Below, one piece after another: positions 55,752 through 64,000 of a stretch of 64,000 bases of DNA; the stretch's first letter is position 1, and every line of letters starts with the position of its first letter. A program made the position numbers and the translations under genes. A model generated the notes under the pieces. It searched no databases. It saw only the letters and a list, made by a program, of their open reading frames with translations, and was not told the origin of the DNA. Location of the stretch: NCBI RefSeq assembly GCF_018873765.1, contig NC_057925.1:12287568-12351567 (forward strand), in the 5' to 3' direction. This DNA comes from Telopea speciosissima (Eukaryota; Streptophyta; Magnoliopsida; Proteales; Proteaceae).

Positions 55752-55943
55752 TAGCACTTTCTCAGCCAATTGAAACTTTTTATAATCTGACCCCAGATTG
55801 TGGACTGTTAATGCGTTGGGCACTAACCCATGCCACCCAAACTTTTCTGGTGCTTTTCTTCATTTTTCGGATTTCATGTCTAGCACTTTCTCAGCCATTT
55901 GAAACTTTTGGCGTTGTGGGTTGTAAATGCATTGGGTTAGGAA

Positions 55944-56485
55944 TAGGGTTGCAATAGGGTCGGGTTGGGTCGGGCTTTATAGGACCCCTACTCCAATCTT
56001 GAGTCCCCTTAGCTGGGCCCAAGTCTGACTCGATCCTGATTTAGGGCTTAAAAAATCTAACCCTGACCTGCCCTCAGGGTCGGGTCGGGCTGATCTTGAT
56101 TGGCCCTACTCGTGGGGAGGGAGAAGGAAATGTATGGTCAGGGAGAAAATTATCAATTTTACATAAAATAACACTATAATAACTGTATTATATCACTTAT
56201 TATCTTCATATATAATATATTATTTAACAAAATGTGGATGGCGTTTAAATTTTATAATATATATATATATATATATATCAATATATATTTTATTGTATAA
56301 CTTAAAACAGGGTTGGACCGGGTCGGACCAAGCTTTGCCTAAAGCCTCAACCCTGGCCCGACCTGACCCTAACTCATGGTCAGAAATTTGCAACCCTGAC
56401 CAGCCCTTAGGGCCAAATATCTCAACCCAGACCCTGTTCAGGCTTAGGGCGGGTTCAGGCTAACAGGGCCAAACTTGCACCCCTA
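55944..56485. mobile_element. hAT-type MITE, 542 bp
   Basis: Begins TAGGGTTGCAATAGGGTCGG and ends AACTTGCACCCCTA, an imperfect inverted repeat. It has a perfect 8-bp target duplication GTTAGGAA (55936-55943 and 56486-56493). The interior has repeated GGGTCGGG / CCCGACCT segments and a TA microsatellite. No transposase. Confidence 0.85.
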
Positions 56486-56493
56486 GTTAGGAA

Positions 56494-57403
56494 CCCTAAC
56501 CAGCCAAATTGTATAATATATTATGTCTAGTAATAACTAAATGATTCGGTTAACCTTTTGGGATTAGTGTGTGGTTTGTGTGATTACATTTTCATAAAAA
56601 AAACTAAATGATTATTGTTTATAGTCTATAACTTATTATCATAATTGATTATTTATAAGTAGGTCATAAATGTAAATATAAACTATGCCAATGAGATTAA
56701 TTGATAGCTAAAATTTTGTGGAGATTGTTCATAACACTATTTCACTATTTGGTCGACTCAATTTACAATTGGTTAAAATTTATTAACTAGAAAAAAAAAA
56801 CACATACTTAAACGTTAAGAATGATGGGATATATGGTTATGGAATGCCGAATTTGACATATCGCTCTTTCATGTGGTTTACAATTTATTGGATAATTAGT
56901 TTATTGAATGAGCTAGCTTGCACAAGGCTCCAACAAAAAGGTGTGTATTAGGTTTAAACAAGCCACCTTCGAAGGTAAGTAGAAATTCTTTCTAATGATA
57001 ATAACAATATTGTTCGATTGATGGCTTCCAAGTAGAGTGCATGCCAAAAAAAAAAAAAACCAAAAAAATGTAGAGTGCATGCCCCCAGAAAGTCAAGGGA
57101 TCGATCTACTCTCCTGGTTTACATTTATGTTATAACTTAAGGGCATTCCAACATATTATTCCTCTCAACATTGGAAATTTGTTTTTCTCAGAAAATATTT
57201 AAAACTTTTAGAAAAGAGATTTTCTTATTGACACCCCTCAAGTGTCAAATAATTTGAAAAACTTTACCTTTTTGATCTTTTAGTATTTCATACAATTTTT
57301 TCCAACAAGGGTAAATATTTTCATTTTACATAGCTACTCAAAATATATGCATGAGAATGATACTATTTGATTTTTTTTAAGGTAAATGAATGACACATTT
57401 TGA
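56494..57403. other. AT-rich spacer between the duplicated units
   Basis: No gene, and no transposon identified. A short A-run lies near 57,044. Confidence 0.6.
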
Positions 57404-57990
57404 TAATGAGAACCCAATTTTAATAAACAGAGACTCCAAGTGAGTTCAGACGGTGCATCTGCAATTGCTTTGTTCTTGGACTTGGTTGACAAACAAACCA
57501 CAGTTTTCTATTTGTGAATCCGCCAGTAAACGTACAATCATCAATAGAACCGTCCCAATGAAGGCCTATAAATGTCTGCAATTGTAAGGAAGATGACCGC
57601 TCAATGATAAGACCATAATCTGATATGTGTTTTAAATAGCGTAAAATAAGCTTGATTAGAGTCCAATGATCCTCAGTGGGAGCATATATAAACTGATATG
57701 TATGGTTGACATCAAATGCAACATCCGGTCTAGTGAGTATAATATACTAAAGAACGACAACCACTGACCGATATTTTATAAGATTAGAGAACAAGACACC
57801 ACCTATTTCAAATGACTTTATAGTAGTTGCAATTGGAGCATTGACAATTTTACAGTTTGCCATGCTTGAATTTTGCAGAAGGTCAATGATATAGCATTGC
57901 TAAGAGAGAACAAAGCCATTTGATGGAGAACATCCGCAATGCCCAAAAATGAACTCAGAAGGCCCAAAAATTCAGCCTCTAATTGCTTGA
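57404..57990 (-). mobile_element. Copia-3 pol relic, unit 2 copy
   Basis: Fossil. Duplicate of the Copia-3 relic at 44.54-45.13 kb, with the same RT-RNase H part. Many breaks, no LTR. By eye it has diverged more from its partner than the adjacent sHSP coding sequences have. Confidence 0.8.
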
Positions 57991-58271
57991 GAAGGATGGC
58001 TAGGAAAATTGCTGGTAAATATCATCCATATTTTTTATTCTACCTCTTCCCTCTCTATTGTAACAAACTAGGAATAGAAAAGTACTAAAACAGATGGACA
58101 CAAGACATGATGGGATTAAGAATTCCAATCACACACAATTAGGAAACCAAACACAACAAAGGCTACAACATGATATTTAAGACAAAAGCTTCCATACAAT
58201 ACAAAACTTTCCAATCACACTCATAGGGTAACCTATTACACAAGTAAATATAGATTTATTAAGAGATCACT

Positions 58272-58718
58272 TTAACCAGAGATTTCAATGGCCTTGACCT
58301 CTGGTTTCTTGACTTCTTCCTTGGGGATGGTGACAGTGAGAACTCCATTCTCCATGGAAGCCTTCACTTGATCCATTTTGGCATTCTCAGGCAATCTGAA
58401 CCGGCGAAGGAATTTGCCGCTGCTACGCTCAATGCGATGCCACTGATCATTCTTCTCTTCCTGTTCTTTGGTCCTCTCTCCACTGATCTGAAGGACTCTT
58501 CCTTCTTCAACCTCGACCTTCACTTCTTCTTTCTTCAACCCAGGAAGGTCAGCTTTGAAGATGTGGGCTTCTGGGATCTCCTTCCAATCTACGCGGAAAT
58601 TGGCAAACGCAGCAGTATCGCTGGAGAACTGAGGGCGAGAGGTTGTAAGTGAAGAGGAAAATGGGAAATCCTGGAATGGATCCCAAAAGCCCCCAATGAA
58701 GCTGGGAATGATCGACAT
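58272..58718 (-). CDS. Class I small heat-shock protein (sHSP-D)
   Basis: Cytosolic class I sHSP chaperone, 148 residues, intronless, starting [18 protein letters not shown]. The alpha-crystallin domain and C-terminal KAIEISG are as in sHSP-A, from which it differs at two residues (Ile8 for Leu and Met for Val in ENGVLTV's preceding position). TATA box and imperfect heat-shock element lie upstream in the same places. Unit 2 partner of sHSP-A. Full length and probably functional. Confidence 0.96.
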   Translation of the reverse strand: MSIIPSFIGGFWDPFQDFPFSSSLTTSRPQFSSDTAAFANFRVDWKEIPEAHIFKADLPGLKKEEVKVEVEEGRVLQISGERTKEQEEKNDQWHRIERSSGKFLRRFRLPENAKMDQVKASMENGVLTVTIPKEEVKKPEVKAIEISG

Positions 58719-58860
58719 TGTTTGGAGTACTCTTTGATTACAGAGACAAATGCAGGTGAACTGAAAAGGGTAAGATTTGGATCACGAAGTTTTGCTTGGA
58801 AAACCTAATTAGTTTCTCGATCACTTCTATGAGAATTGAGAGGGATCGAGGTGTTCCAAC

Positions 58861-58906
58861 ATTTATAGTTGAGTTGTTGGGAGGAAGAGAATTCTAGCAA
58901 TTTCTC
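58861..58906 (-). promoter_or_regulatory. sHSP-D TATA box and heat-shock element
   Basis: On the minus strand AACTATAAAT (58861-58869) is about 145 bp before the ATG, and GAAATTGCTAGAATTCTC (58889-58906) lies just upstream. Same as sHSP-A. Confidence 0.65.
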
Positions 58907-59944
58907 TGGTTTTTCTTCTACTGAACTACCAGAGAGACCATGAAGCTTCCAGCAAAGTAGTGACTAAAGAGAAGATGAACGGGGGGCCCATCCATCAACA
59001 GATCCACCCCATTCTGGAGTATTCGCTTGTAGGGTCACAATTTGGGATAATTCCTCCCCGGCCCCATTTTCTCCAAATAGTGTTTCCTTGCATGGGCTAT
59101 GTGTCAAAAAGTCATTAGTCCAGTAGTTCATGGTATTGATAGGTGAAAGTAAGATGGATTTGAATCGGAACCGACTTACTCAATTGTTTAGTGGTTCGGT
59201 TCTAGATCTGTCGATAAGTTATTGATTCGATTCTGGATCTAACAATTGGGAACAGTTGGACGGGTGAAATCGAAACAAATTCTTCAGACTCAAAACCATG
59301 AGAGCTAAGGTCAAACTTTTTATTTTTTTTAATCTTTCAATTGTGGTTGGTACCACTTGTCTAATATGTTATTTTACCAAAGATTTGACTGTAAAGAATA
59401 TTTTTTCTACCTTCAAAAGAGTTTTATCTTGATGGGAACCCTTTCTAAGCGTTGTTTAGGGATGATTTTTAACAAACTGAATATCTGATATGGACTACTA
59501 TATGTCAAAGTTGGCATCCAGCATTTTTAAAGTTTAAAATATGCATTTTCAACTGTTGTTCAACATCAGCTAAAGTTGAGTTTCTTAACAACTTTTATGA
59601 TGAGCTGATCCAGTTAGTTAATTGATGATGTCGACATCTTCATGAAATTTTAGCTATCAATTAAGGTGTCACATAGTAGATGTCTGTGAGACGCACGGAT
59701 GGAATCCACTCCCAAATGGGTCCCACATGAGAATTCCATCTGTGCAGTTCACAGCCGTTCTCGATCCCAACTCGTAGATGTACGTCAGGCAAAGGAGGTA
59801 TGCAAAGGACCAGAACCACACGTGATCTATGTTTACTGGCCCGGTTCAATGACAATAAGTATTTGGCTGGCAAGGGTTCCTAACCCGATGCTTAACCACA
59901 CCGAACCCAGATTCTGAAGGTTTCTAATGGTTGGGAAAGTGCTA

Positions 59945-60079
59945 GAATGTTCATGAAAATCCATAGGAAAACAAAAATCTAGAAAAGTACTAGAAATCCA
60001 GATTCTCGCGGAAACTTGAAAACAAAGGGAAGGAAAAGCCGGGAAAGTACTGGAATTCTCCATCCCCTGTTCTATAAAT
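59945..60079 (+). promoter_or_regulatory. sHSP-E promoter: heat-shock element and TATA box
   Basis: GAATGTTCATGAA (59945-59957) is a perfect heat-shock element. TCTATAAATG (60071-60080) is the TATA box, about 116 bp before the ATG. Nearly the same as the sHSP-B promoter. Confidence 0.8.
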
Positions 60080-60195
60080 GCAGGAAAATAATGTTCCTCC
60101 TCTGCAACGTTAAGACACAAACTAAGCATTGAGCTATTTGTGAAAAGTTCTCAGCAATTCGTTTCGGTCCTAAGCAAAGCTATTAATCAATAGAA

Positions 60196-60651
60196 ATGTC
60201 GCTCATTCCAAGCTTCTTTGGTGGCCAGCGAAACATCTTCGATCCATTCAACGATATCCCTTTCTCAACTTCTCTCTCTCTTCCTTCCTCCCAATTCTCC
60301 AATGAAACAGTTGCATTCGCTAATGCCCGAATAGATTGGAAGGAGACCCCAGAAGCCCATATATTCGAAGCTGATCTTCCTGGACTCAAGAAAGAAGAAG
60401 TGAAGGTTGAAGTGGCAGATGGCAGAGTCCTTCAGATCAGCGGAGAGAGGAGCAAAGAGCAGGAAGAGAAGAGTGAGCAGTGGCACCGTGTTGAGCGTAG
60501 CAGTGGCAAGTTCCTGCGCAGGTTCAGGTTGCCTGATAATGCCAAGGTGGAGCAGGTGAAGGCAACCATGGAGAATGGAGTGCTCACTGTAACAGTACCC
60601 AAGGAAGAATTCAAGAAACCAGAGGTCAAGGCCATTGAAATCTCTGGCTAG
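60196..60651 (+). CDS. Class I small heat-shock protein (sHSP-E)
   Basis: Cytosolic class I sHSP chaperone, 151 residues, intronless. Arm [10 protein letters not shown]...[10 protein letters not shown], alpha-crystallin domain about 46-138, C-terminal KAIEISG. Unit 2 partner of sHSP-B. Two of its differences fall in otherwise invariant parts of this family as seen here: HIFEADLPG where the four other copies have HIFKADLPG, and EVADGRV where they have EVEEGRV. Heat-shock element and TATA box are intact. The open frame is complete, so it is probably functional, perhaps with altered dimer or client contacts. Confidence 0.96.
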   Translation: MSLIPSFFGGQRNIFDPFNDIPFSTSLSLPSSQFSNETVAFANARIDWKETPEAHIFEADLPGLKKEEVKVEVADGRVLQISGERSKEQEEKSEQWHRVERSSGKFLRRFRLPDNAKVEQVKATMENGVLTVTVPKEEFKKPEVKAIEISG

Positions 60652-60810
60652 AAGTCCTAGTTCTGTTAATGCCTTCTTATAGCTCTACTAATTGATATAT
60701 GATGAGAAAAAATATAATTTTTGTTTTATGATTTTCATCTTGTCCAACATTTGATAAAAATTTTAATTATTAACCTTTTTTTTTTCTCTTGTTTTTATTA
60801 TTACAATTTT

Positions 60811-60934
60811 GGGAGAATGTTTTATGTGTCGGGGGCGCAGGTTGCGCCCAGACACATGGGGGTGGGCGAAATGACCACCCTGCCCCCTGAATGGCAGGTC
60901 CATGTGTATGTTGTAGCACAGAGAACATCCGCCC
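60811..60934. mobile_element. Small MITE, family 2 copy 3
   Basis: About 124 bp, from GGGAGAATGTTTTATGTG to CACAGAGAACATCCGCCC with core GACACATGGGGGTGGG. Duplicate of the copy at 52723-52846, and better preserved at its ends. Confidence 0.72.
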
Positions 60935-63041
60935 AAAAAGACAAAGGTTTCTTCCACCTATAGAGGACAATTCACCCATCATCATAGGGTTAACAAATCC
61001 CTTTTAGGGTTTTAGTATGTTCCAAAATACCCTCTCGATATCCATTCCCGCCTTCTCCCGCCCCTCAGTGAATGGAATCCCATTCATTCACTATGGGTGG
61101 AGGGAAACTTGCTCTATTTTTAAATTTTTTGAAATTTTTTTGTTTTATTTCCATCTTCAAGTACCGATATTTTAAACCATGGGTTCAATCTAGATTTGTT
61201 GTTATACCAAGAGGGCTCAACAATTATAATGTTATGTCAAGAGGGCTTAAAGTCTTAAATGATCAATTCAGAAGCTGAAAAATCAAGAACTACTAAACAA
61301 TAAGGGTGTCAATTTGAAATGAAACTGAAAATCGAAACCTAAACCCGCCGTTTGGAATTAGACCGAATCAAACCGAAGAAATATTGGTTCAGTTTTGGTT
61401 TTAAAACAAGGAAAATCTTTTTCCGGTTCAGGTTTGGATTTGGTTTCAAGGGTGAAAATATTTGTTTAGAACCAAACCGAATTTCATAAAAATGATCAAC
61501 ACACTATGTCGATTGACAAGTGGTGATTGGTGACAACCAACACCTTTTTCCCCATCTAAGCCTAGAGAGTGGCCTAGAGAGTGGTGGTGTTGCATGTTAC
61601 CTTGTGATTGCAATGGTGCCATAGTATGATAGAAGTAGGTGACGGTGCACCATGTTTTCATACGCGGTCATACGTACCACATGTTTAAAAAACAATGTCC
61701 AGAAATGGGGATTTTTGCAGAAGGAAACGACGATAAAGAGAAGAACAATGACACAAGACCAGGTTTTACATGGTTCAACCTCATGTAGGTAGGCTACATC
61801 CACGGCCAATGATAGAATGATTTCACTATGAAACAAAAATTACAGACCCTTAGATCTTTCTCACACCCTCACAAAGAGATAAGAACACTTTATAAGGAAA
61901 CCCGAATCTAGAAAAGTACAAAAAATGCCCTTAGAAACCCAAGAGATCCACCCGATTTGGTTCAGACCTGAACCCAACATATGTCGATATATAAATCATT
62001 TCGAAGGTCTCGACGAGCTCTCAAGGGCTAGGCCTATGACATTGGTGTATGGACTTTTAGGCTATTCTGGCGTGTTTTGAAGGCAAAACAACCAACCAAA
62101 GAATCGCCACAACACTTTCTGAACTAAGATCAGGCTTCACCAATAACACCACATTGACAAACCTAAACTAATAAAAAAACATCGACAAAAGAAAAAAAAA
62201 AAAAAAAAAAAACTAATAAAGAAAACATTCTTTTCTCATGCTTTCCTGTTCTTTTTCTCATATGCCTTTGTTACTTTCTCAGCCTCATCAAACATCTTTC
62301 TTCTCGTGATCTTACCCCAAGATCAAGATGGGTTCCTTGTCTTTCTTGGAAGAGCTTCCCTTGTAATAGTATCCTTCCTCTTGAAGGGATAAGTCTATTG
62401 TTGATGACTATCAAGACGCTAAAATCTCTAATCCATATCGGTACTAATTTTCTTACCAATAGTGGAATTAAGTTAAATTTTATCTTCTATATATTTAATT
62501 TTAGGAAGAAAGAGTGCTACATGATCGCATGGCTCTTGCGCCTAGGCACAGATATGTGCAAAGGTACCGCACTCCCCCCCCCCCCCCCCAATGAAATCAG
62601 AAATGGTAATTAAATATATTCATACCTCTGTGTGCGTTCTCATTGGCCCTGTGCTCATGTAGGCGCTATTCATCCATTTTACTGGGAACTAAAGAACGCT
62701 AACTGTTCTACCAAAAAAAAAAAAAAAACGAACGCTAACTGTCATGTAACCCCTACTCCAGCAGTAGCCAATGAAAGTGTGTATAGAGACATTGGTTTAG
62801 ATGCAATTTCCATTTCACTAGGACTGAATGATCTTTACCAAAATAAGGGGAAGGGTCTGAATAATCTTGTTGCGCACATAGACAAAATTTCTGTATTCTA
62901 TATCAAACACTCTCTATAATGCACAAACTCAAAAGTTACAACACGTAGCTCTCTAAAAATCATTAGGGAGACCCAAATCATTATTAGATATCTCTTCATA
63001 TATCAGTTTTTAGATCCATTAAGTGACATAGGGGTGTAACA
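60935..63041. other. Duplicated intergenic block (unit 2 side)
   Basis: Matches 52,847-55,005. It has A-runs near 62,190 and 62,715 and a C-run near 62,575. No gene recognised. Confidence 0.6.
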
Positions 63042-64000
63042 CATACCTCCAACTCCCCACCCCACCACGCCGTGTGACCAACAACCGGCCTCTAATGATC
63101 TCCACACCTCCCCATTCCCAAACATCATGAACCACCCTCTAGGGACCAATACAGCCCTCCAACCAATCCTACCTCAATTAACCACAATCAACCCAGCCCT
63201 CTCACCCTTGGCAGCGGCAGCACAACCCCACCACCCCAACGCACTCGGTCTCTCACAAACCTATACCATCAAACATCCATTTTGGAACCCACCAACCCAC
63301 CTCCCTCATGGCTCCATCCAATGAGGCTGCGTTCCACGCATGGTGCACCCTCCGCCCTTACATATCCATCCCTATGACTGAACCTACTTGCTACAGCCAA
63401 GCAAAACTTATTCCAGAATGGAGAGCAGCAATGGCAGAAGAATTTAATGCCCTGGTTCGAAATGGGACCTGGACCCTAGTGCCTAATAAGCCTGGACTGA
63501 GCATAGTCGGATCTAAATGGGTGTATCGCAATAAATGACAGGCAGATGATAGTCTTAAATGGTTTAAGCCCAGATTAGTTGCCAAAGGATATCACCAACA
63601 ACCAGGAATTGACTACATTGAGACCTTTAGCCCTGTTGTGAAACCCACAACAATTCACACCATTCTTGCTATAACTGTTTCACAGGGCTGGGGTATTCGC
63701 CAGTTGGATGTTCGAAATGCATTTCTCCATGGTGTACTAAATGAAGAAGTCTACATGAGCCAGCCACAAGGCTTCACAGACCCCAACTACCCCACCCATG
63801 TATGTCGCCTGCATCGGTCCCTATATGGACTCAAACAGGCCCCTCGGGCTTGGTTCCAGCGGGTATCGCAATTTCTTGAGAAAGTGGGGTTCAATGCTTC
63901 CAAGACTGATCCGTCCTTGTTCATTTACAGTAGAGCCACCACACAAATATATGTTCTGGTCTATGTCGATGACATTCTAGTCACCGGAAACCAGATGGAC
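63042..64000 (+). mobile_element. Copia-4 pol fragment running off the window
   Basis: Fossil of a Ty1/Copia polymerase on the plus strand. From left to right: a Pro-rich linker after integrase (63.1-63.3 kb), the start of reverse transcriptase (WRAAMAEEFNALVRNGTWTL near 63.42 kb), and the central reverse transcriptase with [11 protein letters not shown] (near 63.7 kb) and the YVDD active site at about 63,960. It has at least one break within view and continues beyond 64,000. A different lineage from Copia-1 and Copia-2. Confidence 0.92.

Larger units (their letters stand above)
57404..63041. repeat. Segmental duplication, unit 2
   Basis: Second copy of the unit at 44,543-55,005. Homology ends at 63,041, matching 55,005, which is 17 bp before the sHSP-C stop in unit 1. 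Copia sequence follows at once. The unit has one clean junction at 59,395/59,396 where 2,021 bp of unit 1 are missing and one empty site for the 656-bp element (near 59,580). Confidence 0.92.

Overview
This is nuclear DNA of a flowering plant. It has spliced GT-AG genes with AT-rich introns, plant LTR retrotransposons, Mutator-like and hAT elements, an Au-type SINE, inserted organelle DNA and a cluster of plant class I small heat-shock genes. I cannot name the species from the sequence. Nothing looks grass-specific, and a non-grass angiosperm is only a guess.

Left half (1-32,836): one host gene, the inner-ring nucleoporin NUP93 (Nic96 family), on the + strand. It has 11 readable exons, lacks its first ~106 codons (off the window) and appears intact. 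Its introns are packed with insertions. Intron 6 alone spans 21.1 kb. It holds a decayed Copia element, a stretch that looks like mitochondrial DNA with a bacterial-type tRNA-Cys relic, a plastid rbcL fragment, a 4.6-kb Mutator-like element (MULE) with a Gypsy piece inside, and a hAT-type element carrying a young Copia insertion. Intron 8 has an Au SINE. Intron 9 has a Pack-MULE carrying the 3' end of an XRCC3-like DNA-repair gene.

Middle (32,837-44,540): mostly gene-poor. It holds a broken BEL1-like homeodomain gene start, a seven-copy ~167-bp tandem array, and several small inverted or direct duplications.

Right half (44,543-63,041): a tandem segmental duplication built around five class I cytosolic small heat-shock protein genes (-, +, -, -, +). 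Unit 1 (44,543-55,005) and unit 2 (57,404-63,041) each carry a Copia relic, a minus-strand sHSP and a plus-strand sHSP. A fifth sHSP lies between them. Unit 1 also contains a second Pack-MULE (fragments of sterol methyltransferase SMT2 and a BAM1-like LRR receptor kinase), a hAT-like element with a GGT-rich minisatellite, and a 656-bp element whose empty site is preserved in unit 2. The window ends inside another Copia pol fragment.

The sHSP genes have perfect or near-perfect heat-shock elements and TATA boxes, so they are probably heat-inducible chaperones. NUP93 is a housekeeping gene. The most notable material is the set of three MULEs, each with an exact 9-bp target duplication and two of them carrying host-gene pieces, and the filled-versus-empty-site history recorded in the sHSP duplication.
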